Assembly: GCA_019417325.1 (NCBI GenBank)
Contig: DXVO01000034.1
Coordinates: 1-64,000 of the forward strand
Origin: Parabacteroides sp.
Lineage (GTDB): Bacteria; Bacteroidota; Bacteroidia; Bacteroidales; Tannerellaceae
Length of the DNA stretch: 64,000 nt
Direction: 5' to 3'
Positions 46,724 through 56,785 of this stretch are shown here, piece by piece (position 1 is the first letter of the stretch; each line of letters starts with the position of its first letter). Under the pieces are notes generated by a model that was not told where the DNA came from, ran no database searches, and saw only the letters and a program-made list of their open reading frames with translations. Position numbers and translations under genes: made by a program.

Positions 46724-46974
46724 TGAATTAATTTTCTTAGTGCAAAGAAAATGCTCTCATATTTCAACTTCATGAAACAAATATTACAATCCTGTGAAAT
46801 AAGATTTGCCTTATATTTCAAGCATTATAATAAAAATAAACAAATAAACCATAACATACTTCATATCTTTTATTACATTTGCGCTTTGAATAGAATAAAC
46901 AACTATTTTGTCAGGTTTTACAACTTGGTCGATTTTTATAGGGTAAAAATAAGGTTGGAATTCAAGGGAAAAAC
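46724..46974. other. Divergent intergenic region pstS-like / sensor pair
   Basis: About 250 A/T-rich bp without a gene. A TACATTTG box (46874-46881) faces the kinase pair, ~95 bp before its first ATG. I see no Pho-box-like repeat. Confidence 0.5.
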
Positions 46975-48945
46975 ATGAATTTACGCGAAAAATTATTTAT
47001 TTTCGGGTGGTTGTTTTTCGTTCTTAATACGAACATGACCCGAGGTCAGGTTGATAGTTTGTCTCATATAAGAGATTATCAGCCCGGTGATTTTGTTTGC
47101 TGTTTGTTATTCCTGAAAAATCAATGTGAAAATCTTAAAGACACCCCTAAAGAGCTTCAGATCCTCAATTCCTTGCTGGAAAAATCGATTCTTCAAAATG
47201 ACATTGAACTTCAGGCCTATGCCCACCGCAACATTATTCGCTATTATTTTAATGCCCAAGACCTGGAAAACATAAAAAAAGCATTCCATTCTGCACGCGT
47301 ATTCTTTAAAGAGCACAAGTTGTACAACTATTTATTCGATACGGAGGCTATGCTCATAGCTACCTATACCAAATGCAATGAATTTGAAATAGCGCGGGTG
47401 AAAGGGCAAAAGATGCTCTATAACGCAGAAAAGTTAAGAAATAACGATGGTAAAATTTCCGCATGCTATACCTTAGCATATGCAGATTATGCATCTGGTA
47501 GATACGCAAAAGCCATATTCCGGAGCAGACAAGGATTAGAACTTCTTCAAGGGCAGAAAGACAGGCATATGGAACACATGGAATTTTATTTCATACTCGC
47601 CGAGACATTTTTTTCTTTGAAAGAAAGAGACTCCGTCCAGATATATGTTGATTCTGTCCAACATCAATTAATCGATTACCAGAAAGCACATCCGGAAAAA
47701 TCGGAACACTATTTTTATTTTTACTGGCAATGGATATACACACGCTATGCCACATTAAGTTTGCAACAGAATGATCTGCAAAATGCAAAATCATATCTGG
47801 AAAAAGCGGAGAAGTACACAGAATATAATATATACAACATTTACATGGATTTGTTGTATTTCACCTGGTCCGATTATTACCTTGCTTGCAAAAATTATAA
47901 TAAAGCAATTGAATATCTGGATAAAGGCATACAATATCTCTCGGAGGAAGAAAAAGGGGGTGATATTCTTACAAAACGGGCAGTAATATACCACGAAAAA
48001 GGTGACAGCCTATTAGCCACAGACATTATTGAGAAAAGTATTCTGGTTGCAGACTCTATCAATAAAATCCGTTTTATGAACCAATCTAAACAAATGCATG
48101 CTATTTACAACATTTCCCTCCTTGAAGAGGAAGGAAAAGAACAAGCTATTATGGTGCGTACACAAGTGGCATTGATACTTTTACTGTGCATATCTGTTTT
48201 GATACTCGGTTTTTGTCTGTACCGTTTCATTCGTATGAAACGTCAAATTGCAATTGCGGCCAGGAATGCTCAGAAAGCCAATGATAATACATCTATTTTC
48301 CTCACTAATTTAAGTAATGAAATCCGGCTCTTTTTTACAGAAATCGGGAATTTATCAGAAGCACTCATCACTGAACATGAACCTGGGAAAAGAACGCAAT
48401 ACGCCATGGAACTGGACCGTCGCAATGAAAAAGCCCAGCAAGTAATATTTGATATTCTTGATGTTTCAAAAATCGAATCCGACAGAATGCAGTTTCATTA
48501 CGAACCGGTAGATATAGGCGGTCTGATAAGTGAAGTATATAGTTCACTTATCCATCTCATTCCCGAAAAGGTCCAGGTCCAGATAAAACCGGGACCGGAA
48601 GTTACAGTAACTACAGACTCACTACGATTAAATCAAGCGATAAAAAACCTGGCAAGCCATATTATTACTCACACAAAAGGAGGAAAAGTTGATTTAGGAT
48701 ACGAAGTTGTAAAAGAAGGTATACTATTTTTCATTTCTGCAGAAGAATGGATCATATCCAAACAAGAATATGCACTTCTTTTCGACCGTTTGGAACAGAC
48801 TTCCGGCAAACTGGAAGAAATGAAACTTGAAATGATAATAAGCAAGGGGCTTATTACAAAAATGGGTGGAAAATTATTTTTCCATACAACCCCGACTCAA
48901 GGAGGACGGATTGAGTTTATTTTACCAATATCACCCCAGATATAA
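46975..48945 (+). CDS. TPR sensor histidine kinase homolog, degenerate (pseudokinase)
   Basis: 656 residues: signal peptide (~1-25), TPR-like helical repeats (~60-385), transmembrane helix (~398-418, VALILLLCISVLILGFCLYRF), then a histidine-kinase-like core. The DHp site reads FLTNLSNEIRLFF: the phosphoacceptor His is Asn448 and the following TPLN is lost. The N-box is degraded (LNQAIKNLASHIITHT), the G1 box (DxGxG) is absent, and the G2 box lacks GxGLGL. It cannot be an ordinary kinase but the fold is preserved (ILDVSKIESD is intact). The next gene, 14 bp later, is an intact paralog. I infer a regulatory or heterodimer partner. Confidence 0.82.
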   Translation: MNLREKLFIFGWLFFVLNTNMTRGQVDSLSHIRDYQPGDFVCCLLFLKNQCENLKDTPKELQILNSLLEKSILQNDIELQAYAHRNIIRYYFNAQDLENIKKAFHSARVFFKEHKLYNYLFDTEAMLIATYTKCNEFEIARVKGQKMLYNAEKLRNNDGKISACYTLAYADYASGRYAKAIFRSRQGLELLQGQKDRHMEHMEFYFILAETFFSLKERDSVQIYVDSVQHQLIDYQKAHPEKSEHYFYFYWQWIYTRYATLSLQQNDLQNAKSYLEKAEKYTEYNIYNIYMDLLYFTWSDYYLACKNYNKAIEYLDKGIQYLSEEEKGGDILTKRAVIYHEKGDSLLATDIIEKSILVADSINKIRFMNQSKQMHAIYNISLLEEEGKEQAIMVRTQVALILLLCISVLILGFCLYRFIRMKRQIAIAARNAQKANDNTSIFLTNLSNEIRLFFTEIGNLSEALITEHEPGKRTQYAMELDRRNEKAQQVIFDILDVSKIESDRMQFHYEPVDIGGLISEVYSSLIHLIPEKVQVQIKPGPEVTVTTDSLRLNQAIKNLASHIITHTKGGKVDLGYEVVKEGILFFISAEEWIISKQEYALLFDRLEQTSGKLEEMKLEMIISKGLITKMGGKLFFHTTPTQGGRIEFILPISPQI

Positions 48946-48959
48946 AACGATAGCAACAA

Positions 48960-50918
48960 ATGAAATTATTTCTATACATAATATTGTTTTCATCCACATT
49001 TTTCCAGATAAGTCTATTATCTGCTAAATCTAATCGTACACCTGAAATCCTCAAAACGTCAAATAAAAAACTGCTGCAACTACATACAAATATCTTAAAT
49101 GCAAATACCATGTCCAAAGAATATAAAGCGATAGAGGTATTGCATAAAGAAGCGGTAAAAGAAAATGAACCGTTTTTTGAAACACTGTCATATTACTATT
49201 TCGTTCGTTACTCCCGCCTAAACTACAACATTGAAAAGACAATTTTTTGGTTGAACAAATTGGATTCAATCTCAAGTCTACAAAATTGCAATATCTATGC
49301 ATACGAAGGTCATAAGTCATTAACTGAACTGTATTGTGTGCATGGGGATTTAGGATTGGCTATGCTCGAAGCGCAGAAAATGAATGATGCGAGAGTATTA
49401 CTCGATTGTCCGCTTTCCTCTATCATTACGCAAAATACATTAGCTATTGTTTATATATCTACCGGACAATACTCGGAAGCCAAACAAACACTACAAAACA
49501 TTTTATCACAATATTCCTCGAAAGAAAAAAATATTTTCCTTCAAACGACTTTACTGTTATTGATTAAAACAGATTTACTCCTTAAAGATTCGAATTCCGT
49601 AGAATACTATTTACAGCAATTACAAGTATCATTGGAAAGTAAGCTTCCAGACCCTTTTCTTATCAATTCCATCAGAAAACGCGATATACAGGGCCGGCTC
49701 CATACATATGTTATAGAAAACTGCATACAGAAGGGAGACTATTCATCTGCTCTAAAATACGTGAATGAAATCAATCATTGGAGAGATTCGACAACTTACA
49801 TAGAATACCAAATCATGTATCATGACGAACATGCCAAATATAATATAGCAACAAAACAGTTAGGTAAGGCATTAGAAGAGCTGGATAAAGAAATTGCTCT
49901 CTTAAATTGCATTTCTGATTTTTCTTTATCCATACTGGGACAAAAAGCACAAATTCTGAAACAAACAGGACTTTACAATGAAGCCTTCAATTCTTATTTG
50001 CAACTGACACAGCAGCAGGATTCTATTGCAGGAGAACGATATATTCATCAAATCAACCGTTTTAAAGCAGAACAGGAGGCAAAGCAAAAACAGAGTCGAA
50101 ATAATCAACTGAAAGAAAAGTCACATTCTTTATATAAATTGGCATTTTGCTTATTTACATTCTGTATTTTCCTTGTTGTCTTAATCTTGATAAACAAAAA
50201 TCTAAAAATAAAACTGCAATCCGCAAAAGATCATTCTGAACATTTAGACCAGCTTAAATCCGCATTTCTGGCAAATATGAATCATGAAATCAGAAATCCC
50301 CTCAATGCAATTGCCGGATTTTCTAAATTACTGGCAGAAGAAGAAGATCCAGAAACTTGTAAGCAATACATCAATATCATAAAAAACAACAATGGTTTAC
50401 TGGTTAACCTACTTAATGATGTATTAGATATTTCACAAATCGAATCCGACACAATTACGTTTTCCTATTCGGATGTTCATATTCCAACATTAATGGATGA
50501 ATTATATCAGTCCACCAAACTTCAAATAGGAGCAGACGTCAAACTCATCAAGGAAGAAGGTGTCGATTTATTTCTATATACAGATAAGAACCGCTTGATT
50601 CAAATTCTGTCAAATTTGCTTTCTAATGCGATTAAACATACCCAAAAAGGTCAGATCACATTTGGATATGCTCTATGTAAACCGGATAAAATCCGCTTCT
50701 ACGTAAAAGATACAGGGGAAGGAATTCCTGAAAATCTTCAAAAAGAAATTTTTGAACGCTTCATACAAGCCGTAGAAACCCATACCAAAGGTGTGGGGCT
50801 AGGACTTGCTTTATGCAGAGGCTTTATAGAACATTTAGGAGGGGAAATAGGAGTGGATTCTACTGTAGGGAAAGGGGCAACCTTCTGGTTCACTTTGCCA
50901 TATAACAAGTCAGAATAA
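48960..50918 (+). CDS. TPR sensor histidine kinase (intact)
   Basis: 652 residues: signal peptide (~1-22), TPR repeats (~50-385), transmembrane helix (~397-417), HisKA (FLANMNHEIRNPLNAIAGFSKLL, His442), HATPase with N-box ILSNLLSNAIKHT, G1 DTGEGIPE, F-box FERFIQ and G2 GVGLGLALCRG. No receiver domain is fused, and no response regulator lies beside it, so its partner is encoded elsewhere. Together with the preceding pseudokinase it forms a paralog pair of the same layout. Confidence 0.92.
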   Translation: MKLFLYIILFSSTFFQISLLSAKSNRTPEILKTSNKKLLQLHTNILNANTMSKEYKAIEVLHKEAVKENEPFFETLSYYYFVRYSRLNYNIEKTIFWLNKLDSISSLQNCNIYAYEGHKSLTELYCVHGDLGLAMLEAQKMNDARVLLDCPLSSIITQNTLAIVYISTGQYSEAKQTLQNILSQYSSKEKNIFLQTTLLLLIKTDLLLKDSNSVEYYLQQLQVSLESKLPDPFLINSIRKRDIQGRLHTYVIENCIQKGDYSSALKYVNEINHWRDSTTYIEYQIMYHDEHAKYNIATKQLGKALEELDKEIALLNCISDFSLSILGQKAQILKQTGLYNEAFNSYLQLTQQQDSIAGERYIHQINRFKAEQEAKQKQSRNNQLKEKSHSLYKLAFCLFTFCIFLVVLILINKNLKIKLQSAKDHSEHLDQLKSAFLANMNHEIRNPLNAIAGFSKLLAEEEDPETCKQYINIIKNNNGLLVNLLNDVLDISQIESDTITFSYSDVHIPTLMDELYQSTKLQIGADVKLIKEEGVDLFLYTDKNRLIQILSNLLSNAIKHTQKGQITFGYALCKPDKIRFYVKDTGEGIPENLQKEIFERFIQAVETHTKGVGLGLALCRGFIEHLGGEIGVDSTVGKGATFWFTLPYNKSE

Positions 50919-51002
50919 CTGAAACCTGGCTTTTAAGCCAAGCATTGCAATACTGAAGTAAAAAAATAAAATCGATCTCGATCTTTCAAGCAAAGATCCT
51001 TA

Positions 51003-51036
51003 CCTGTCCTTCAAAGGGATAGGCTCTTTTCTTTTT
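51003..51036 (+). terminator. Terminator of the sensor pair
   Basis: Stem CCTGTCC/GGATAGG (one G-T pair) with a 7-nt loop, then CTCTTTTCTTTTTT, 85 bp after the kinase stop. Another small hairpin (GATCTTT/AAAGATC) precedes it. Confidence 0.7.
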
Positions 51037-51103
51037 TCCATATAAGTCATTACGTCAAAAAGGATAGCTCCTGATTTCCTTTTCATTATAATGAAATATT
51101 ATG

Positions 51104-51111
51104 TAACTTTG
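51104..51111 (+). promoter_or_regulatory. Promoter -7 element before the acyltransferase gene
   Basis: TAACTTTG, 20 bp before the ATG, with TTTC 19 bp upstream as an imperfect -33 box. Confidence 0.6.
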
Positions 51112-51131
51112 CAATTCAAACGAAACATCCA

Positions 51132-52274
51132 ATGAGCGTAATAATAAAAGAAGTTACTAGTAGGAAGGAACTCAAACAGTTCGTAAAGTTCAACATTGAA
51201 TTATATAAAAACAATCCATACCATGTACCAGGCCTGATAGAAGAAGAGATGGTTACATTGGACAAGAAAAAGAATCCGGCATTCGAAGTTTGTGAAGCCA
51301 TCTATTTTCTTGCCTATAAAGATGGAAAAGTTGTTGGACGTATTGCCGGTATGATTAATCGTCCGAGTAATGAAGTCTGGAAACAGAAACGTGCACGTTT
51401 CGGATTTGTTGATTTTATCGACGATAATGAAGTGGTAGATGGCTTATTCGGAGCTGTTGAAAAGTGGGCACGTGAAAAAGGTATGGATGAAATCCACGGA
51501 CCAATGGGATTTACCGACATGGATCATGAAGGTATGTTGGTTGAAGGTTTTGACCAGTTAGGTACGATGGCTACCATTTATAACTACCCCTACTATCCGC
51601 AACAAGTGGAACGTATTGGATATACAAAAGACTTGGATTGGCATGAATTTAAAATATATGTGCCGAATAGTATTCCTGAAAAACACCAACGCATTGGTGA
51701 CATCGTAAAAAAGAAATACGGCCTGAAGGTAATGAAATTTAAAAATGCAAAAGAAATCATGCCGTATGCCAGACCTGTTTTTCATACATTAAATGCAGGA
51801 TTTGCTCCATTATATGGATTTGCTCCGCTTACGGAAAAACAGATTGATTATTATATCAACATGTATATTCCGATGCTGAACTTTGATCTGGTAACTCTCA
51901 TTATTCGTGAGGAAGATGATGCAGTGGTAGGCTTCGGCATCACTCTACCCAGTTTGTCGAAAGCGTTGCAAAAGGCGAAAGGGCATCTTTTCCCATTCGG
52001 ATGGATTTATTTGCTAAAGGCTTTGAAAAGTAAACCTAAAATTGCGGATTTCTATCTAATGGCCGTTTTACCCGAATATCAAAGTAAAGGTGTCAACGCT
52101 CTACTTTTCAATGATTTAATTCCTATATACAAAAAGCTGGGCATTCTCTATGCAGAAAGTAATCCGGAGTTGGAAACCAACAATGCCGTACAGGCACAGT
52201 GGGATTATTTTAAACGGGAACATCACAAAACAAGAAGAGCTTTTGTAAAGAGCTTAACTACAGACAATAAATAA
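51132..52274 (+). CDS. GNAT-fold N-acetyltransferase-like protein
   Basis: 380 residues, cytoplasmic. Two GNAT-like halves: N-terminal FKVVGRIAGMINR-type strand (DGKVVGRIAGMI), the signature HGPMGFTDMDHEGMLVEGFDQ with YNYPYYPQQVERIGY, and a C-terminal acetyl-CoA-like region (LMAVLPEYQSKGVNALLFNDLI). Common in Bacteroidetes as a conserved 'GNAT family' protein; substrate unknown. Upstream of parE by 21 bp, so possibly in the same transcript. Confidence 0.75.
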   Translation: MSVIIKEVTSRKELKQFVKFNIELYKNNPYHVPGLIEEEMVTLDKKKNPAFEVCEAIYFLAYKDGKVVGRIAGMINRPSNEVWKQKRARFGFVDFIDDNEVVDGLFGAVEKWAREKGMDEIHGPMGFTDMDHEGMLVEGFDQLGTMATIYNYPYYPQQVERIGYTKDLDWHEFKIYVPNSIPEKHQRIGDIVKKKYGLKVMKFKNAKEIMPYARPVFHTLNAGFAPLYGFAPLTEKQIDYYINMYIPMLNFDLVTLIIREEDDAVVGFGITLPSLSKALQKAKGHLFPFGWIYLLKALKSKPKIADFYLMAVLPEYQSKGVNALLFNDLIPIYKKLGILYAESNPELETNNAVQAQWDYFKREHHKTRRAFVKSLTTDNK

Positions 52275-52295
52275 TCAATAATAGACCTATATTTT

Positions 52296-54161
52296 ATGGA
52301 TGAATTGAATTCAACAATGCAACAACCGACAGCGTATAACGACGATGATATCAAAACGCTGGATTGGATGGAACATATCCGTCGGCGTCCCGGTATGTAC
52401 ATCGGGAAATTGGGAGACGGTAGTTATCCGGACGATGGTATATACGTATTGCTGAAAGAAGTTCTGGATAACTCCATTGATGAATACATGATGGGGTATG
52501 GCAAAACCATAGAAGTAGTAGTTGAAGAAGGAACTGTTTCCGTACGCGACTACGGCCGAGGAGTCCCACTGGGGAAAGTTGTGGACGTTTCCAGCAAAAT
52601 GAATACAGGCGCCAAATATGATAGTAAAGCCTTTAAAAAATCTGTCGGACTGAATGGAGTTGGTATTAAAGCTGTAAACGCACTAAGTAGTTATTTCCTG
52701 ATCACCAGCCATCGCGATGGTGAATGTAAACGCGTGGAATACAGCAAAGCCATTATCACGGAAGAATCCCCAATAGTTCCTACCGATGAGCCCAATGGTA
52801 CACTTACTTATTTTATTCCCGATAAAGAGATATTCAAAGATTATCTATACAAAGATGAATACATTGAAAGCCTCCTGAAAAATTATGTGTTCCTGAACTC
52901 GGGACTTACCATCCTGTATAACGGAAAGAAATTTCATTCCCGGAATGGTCTGGTCGACCTGTTAAATGAGAACATGACGACTGAACCTTTATATCCGATT
53001 ATCCATCTTAAGGGAGAAGATATTGAAGTTGTTATCACACATAGTAACCAGTATGGCGAAGAATACTATTCATTCGTCAATGGTCAACATACAACACAGG
53101 GAGGAACTCACCTTTCTGCATTTCGTGAAGCTCTGGGAAGGGTTATCAAGGAATATTACAATAAAAACTTTGAATATTCCGATATACGTGCCGGAATTGT
53201 AGCCGCAATTAGCATAAAGGTTGAAGAACCGGTATTCGAAAGTCAGACAAAAACGAAATTAGGTTCAAAAGATATGGGGCCGGATGGTCCTTCCGTAGGT
53301 AAATTTATCGGAGATTTTATCAAGAAAGAACTCGATAACTACCTACATAAAAATGCAGATACCTCCGAAGCCCTTTTACGTAAAATTCTGGAGGCAGAAA
53401 AAGAACGTAAAGCAATTGCCGGTGTGACTAAGCTTGCGCGCGAACGTGCAAAAAAAGCAAACCTGCATAACAAGAAATTACGCGACTGCCGTATCCACCT
53501 GAATGACCCGAAAGGCGAAAGACTGGAAGATAGTTGTATTTTCATTACCGAAGGAGACTCTGCAAGTGGTTCCATCACTAAAAGCCGGGACCCGAATTTT
53601 CAGGCAGTATTCAGCCTTCGTGGTAAACCGTTGAACAGTTACGGGCTGACTAAAAAAATTGTTTATGAAAACGAAGAATTCAATCTGCTGCAAGCAGCAT
53701 TAAATATAGAAGACGGTCTGGAAGGATTACGTTACAATAAAGTAATTATCGCTACCGATGCCGATGTGGACGGTATGCATATCCGTTTGCTTTTGATTAC
53801 CTTCTTCCTGCAGTTCTTCCCTGACCTGATCAAACGGAATCATGTATATATCCTGCAAACCCCACTTTTCCGTGTACGTAACAAACAAAAAACCTTTTAT
53901 TGTTACACCGAAGAAGAAAGGCTTGCTGCTATCGAAGCCGTAGGGAAAAATGCTGAAATCACCCGATTCAAAGGGTTAGGAGAAATATCACCGGACGAAT
54001 TCAAACATTTTATCGGCAAGGACATACGTTTAGACCCGGTAACAATGAAAAAAGAAGACTTGGTAAAAGATATGTTAGAGTTCTACATGGGTAAAAATAC
54101 CATGGAACGTCAAAACTTTATTATTGATAATCTAGTTGTAGAAGAAGATGTCGTTGACTAA
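52296..54161 (+). CDS. parE: DNA topoisomerase IV subunit B
   Basis: 621 residues, GHKL ATPase plus TOPRIM. N-terminal HIRRRPGMYIGKLGDG, EVLDNSIDEYMMGYG (ATP-binding Glu/Asn), GLNGVGIKAVNAL; TOPRIM ITEGDSASGSITKSRD and ATDADVDGMHIRLLL; C-terminal FKGLGEISPDEFK. The wording of the N-terminus and length fit Bacteroidetes ParE rather than GyrB. parC is not in the window. Overlaps coaD by 14 bp, so their translation is coupled. Confidence 0.93.
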   Translation: MDELNSTMQQPTAYNDDDIKTLDWMEHIRRRPGMYIGKLGDGSYPDDGIYVLLKEVLDNSIDEYMMGYGKTIEVVVEEGTVSVRDYGRGVPLGKVVDVSSKMNTGAKYDSKAFKKSVGLNGVGIKAVNALSSYFLITSHRDGECKRVEYSKAIITEESPIVPTDEPNGTLTYFIPDKEIFKDYLYKDEYIESLLKNYVFLNSGLTILYNGKKFHSRNGLVDLLNENMTTEPLYPIIHLKGEDIEVVITHSNQYGEEYYSFVNGQHTTQGGTHLSAFREALGRVIKEYYNKNFEYSDIRAGIVAAISIKVEEPVFESQTKTKLGSKDMGPDGPSVGKFIGDFIKKELDNYLHKNADTSEALLRKILEAEKERKAIAGVTKLARERAKKANLHNKKLRDCRIHLNDPKGERLEDSCIFITEGDSASGSITKSRDPNFQAVFSLRGKPLNSYGLTKKIVYENEEFNLLQAALNIEDGLEGLRYNKVIIATDADVDGMHIRLLLITFFLQFFPDLIKRNHVYILQTPLFRVRNKQKTFYCYTEEERLAAIEAVGKNAEITRFKGLGEISPDEFKHFIGKDIRLDPVTMKKEDLVKDMLEFYMGKNTMERQNFIIDNLVVEEDVVD

Positions 54162-54621
54162 AAATAAGCGGATAGCACTTTTTCCGGGGACATTCGACCC
54201 CTTTACCATCGGACACCAATCACTGGTTAGCCGTGGATTAAACCTTGTAGATGAAATTATTATCTCGATAGGTATAAATGACAAAAAGCAAACTTATTTC
54301 ACTTTAGAAAAACGTTTGGATGCTATCCGCCAACTGTATAAAGACGAACCGCGAGTAAAAGTTATGTCGTACGATTCACTCACTGTCGATTTTGCAGAAC
54401 TAGTTAATGCCAAATTTATTTTACGCGGTATCCGTACGGTGAATGACTTCGAATATGAAAAGAGTATAGCTGATGTAAACCGTAAGCTGAATAATATTGA
54501 AACTTTCATTCTTTTCACAGAACCCGAACATACCCATATCAGTTCAAGCATTGTACGTGAACTACTGAGATATGGTAAAGACATCTCCCTGTTTGTCCCT
54601 AAAGGAACAAACTTGTATTGA
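54148..54621 (+). CDS. coaD: Pantetheine-phosphate adenylyltransferase
   Basis: 157 residues, nucleotidyltransferase fold. HxGH-type motif IALFPGTFDPFTIGHQSL (TIGH), then LRGIRTVNDFEYE, and ISSSIVRELLRYGKDIS. Penultimate step of coenzyme A synthesis. The start inside parE is needed, since no later Met precedes the FPGTFDP motif. Confidence 0.95.
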   Translation: MSLTKNKRIALFPGTFDPFTIGHQSLVSRGLNLVDEIIISIGINDKKQTYFTLEKRLDAIRQLYKDEPRVKVMSYDSLTVDFAELVNAKFILRGIRTVNDFEYEKSIADVNRKLNNIETFILFTEPEHTHISSSIVRELLRYGKDISLFVPKGTNLY

Positions 54622-54646
54622 TACACCAATAAATTATTGAGTAAAA

Positions 54647-56239
54647 ATGAAACGAATTATTTTGCCTCTTTTTATGCTGGGCGTTTTCATCTTTTCAGCG
54701 ATGGGACAAAGAGGAAACAGTCTGGATGCTCGTAAGCTCCAGTTGGCATTGTATGCTATCTCCAACCTATATGTAGACTCTACCAGTGAACCTAAATTAG
54801 TGGAAGATGCCATTGTTGGCATGCTTGAAAAGCTGGATCCTCATTCTACCTATACAGATCCGGAAGAAACGAAAGAAATGACGGAGCCGCTACAAGGAAA
54901 CTTCGATGGAATAGGTATCCAGTTCAATATGCTGACCGATACATTATATGTCATTCAAGTAATACCGGGCGGACCTTCCGAAAAAGTAGGTTTGATAGCA
55001 GGCGACCGTATCATTATGGTTGACGATACCTTGATTGCCGGTGTAAAAATGAAAAATACCGATATCATCAAGCGCCTGCGAGGTCCGAAAGGTACAGAAG
55101 TCCGCGTAAAAGTATTACGCAATAATACTCCGGAACTGATTGATTTTAAAATTATCCGTGGGAAAATACCGGTATATAGCCTTGATGCCGCTTATATGGC
55201 AGATAAGAAAACCGGTTATATAAAATTAAACCGGTTTGCTGCTTCTTCTGCCGATGAATTCCGTGAAGCTTTGGAGAAACTGAAAAAGCAGGGTATGGAA
55301 AACCTCATCCTCGACCTACAGGGCAACGGAGGAGGCTATCTGAATATCGCAATAGAAATTGCCGACGAATTTTTAGCTAAAGATAAACTGATTGTATACA
55401 CCGAAGGAAACAAGCAGCCACGCGAAGAAGCCAAATCTACGGCAAAAGGGAACTTTGAAGAAGGACGTTTAATCGTGTTAGTAGACGAAACATCTGCTTC
55501 TGCAAGCGAAATCTTGTCCGGTGCCGTACAGGATTGGGATCGTGGTGTCATTATCGGACGCCGTACCTTTGGTAAAGGACTGGTACAAAAGCCTATTCCT
55601 CTACCCGATGGTTCAATGATTCGCCTGACTGTTTCCCGCTATTACACACCAACAGGACGTTCTATCCAAAAGCCCTATACAAACGGAGGACAGGAACAAT
55701 ATAATCACGACCTGATAGACCGTTATAACCGTGGCGAACTTATGAGTGCGGACAGTATTCATTTTCCCGACTCAATGAAATACAATACGCTTGTAACAAA
55801 ACGCGTCGTTTATGGCGGAGGAGGTATCATGCCTGATGTATTTATTCCGGTGGATACTACCCGTTATACAGATTACCACCGTAAAATTGTAGCGACCGGA
55901 CTGGTAAACAGGGTTGCCATGAACTATCTGGATAAACATCGAAACGAACTAAACAAAAAATATCCGAAATTCATCCAATACAAGCAGAATTTCCAAGTGA
56001 ACGATGATATAATGAAAGATCTGCTTGCTTTGGCGGATGAAGAAAAAATTCCGTTCAAAGAAGACGAATATAACCGTTCAAAACCGCTTATCATGCTTCA
56101 GATTAAAGCTCTTATCGCCCGCGACCTGTATGAGATGAGCGAATATTTCCAAATAATCAATGACGAAAACGAAAGTTTAAAAGAAGCGCTTCGTATTATT
56201 AACAACGAAAAACTTTATCTGAAAGACTTAGGCAAATAA
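54647..56239 (+). CDS. S41 family C-terminal processing peptidase
   Basis: 530 residues with a signal peptide (~1-19). PDZ domain (~90-165: GIGIQFNMLTDTLYVIQVI, GPSEKVGLIAGDRIIMVDD) followed by the S41 catalytic domain with Ser in DETSASASEILSGA, the Lys region RTFGKGLVQKP and the helical C-terminal extension (~400-530). Tail-specific proteases trim periplasmic proteins by their C-termini. Follows coaD by 25 bp. Confidence 0.92.
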   Translation: MKRIILPLFMLGVFIFSAMGQRGNSLDARKLQLALYAISNLYVDSTSEPKLVEDAIVGMLEKLDPHSTYTDPEETKEMTEPLQGNFDGIGIQFNMLTDTLYVIQVIPGGPSEKVGLIAGDRIIMVDDTLIAGVKMKNTDIIKRLRGPKGTEVRVKVLRNNTPELIDFKIIRGKIPVYSLDAAYMADKKTGYIKLNRFAASSADEFREALEKLKKQGMENLILDLQGNGGGYLNIAIEIADEFLAKDKLIVYTEGNKQPREEAKSTAKGNFEEGRLIVLVDETSASASEILSGAVQDWDRGVIIGRRTFGKGLVQKPIPLPDGSMIRLTVSRYYTPTGRSIQKPYTNGGQEQYNHDLIDRYNRGELMSADSIHFPDSMKYNTLVTKRVVYGGGGIMPDVFIPVDTTRYTDYHRKIVATGLVNRVAMNYLDKHRNELNKKYPKFIQYKQNFQVNDDIMKDLLALADEEKIPFKEDEYNRSKPLIMLQIKALIARDLYEMSEYFQIINDENESLKEALRIINNEKLYLKDLGK

Positions 56240-56252
56240 AAACAGAAAGCTT

Positions 56253-56783
56253 ATGTATTGGACACTTTTCCTTACATTCGTTAAAATTGGGACCTTCACT
56301 ATCGGAGGTGGATATGCTATGCTTCCACTTATACAGCGAGAGGTCGTGGACAGGGGCTGGCTATCGAAAGAAGATTTCATCGACTTATTTTCCGTAGCAC
56401 AGTCGTTGCCGGGTATTTTTGCTGTTAACATTTCAATTTTCGTAGGTTATAAGCTCAAAAAAGTACCTGGAGGCATTGTTTGTGCATTGGGAAGTATTCT
56501 TCCCTCATTCTTTATTATGCTGGCAATTGCCTTGTTTTTCACCCATGTAAAAGATAATATTTGGGTAGAAAAAGCGTTTAAAGGACTTCGTCCGGCAGTA
56601 GTGGCTTTAATTGTCGTTCCCTGTATCACTACGGCACGTTCCATAAAAATGAGTTATAAGGAGCTGATTATACCGATTGCCGCAGCCTTACTTATCTGGC
56701 AAGGAGGAATATCTCCGGTGTGGATTATTCTGGCAGCTATTATCGGAGGACTTATTTATGGACTTAAAATAAAGAAATTCTAA
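56253..56783 (+). CDS. Chromate transporter (CHR family), half-size protein A
   Basis: 176 residues, about five to six helices. CHR signature near the N-terminus FTIGGGYAMLPLIQREVVDRGW, followed by DLFSVAQSLPGIFAVN. Half-size CHR proteins work as pairs; the next gene, 2 bp away, is the partner. Substrate chromate or sulfate in characterised members; unknown here. Confidence 0.88.
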   Translation: MYWTLFLTFVKIGTFTIGGGYAMLPLIQREVVDRGWLSKEDFIDLFSVAQSLPGIFAVNISIFVGYKLKKVPGGIVCALGSILPSFFIMLAIALFFTHVKDNIWVEKAFKGLRPAVVALIVVPCITTARSIKMSYKELIIPIAAALLIWQGGISPVWIILAAIIGGLIYGLKIKKF

Positions 56784-56785
56784 TT

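Noticed and set aside
52296..54161. gyrB instead of parE
   Set aside because: The N-terminal wording and 621-residue length match Bacteroidetes topoisomerase IV B, and GyrB normally carries a different start (VLEGLEAVRKRP type).
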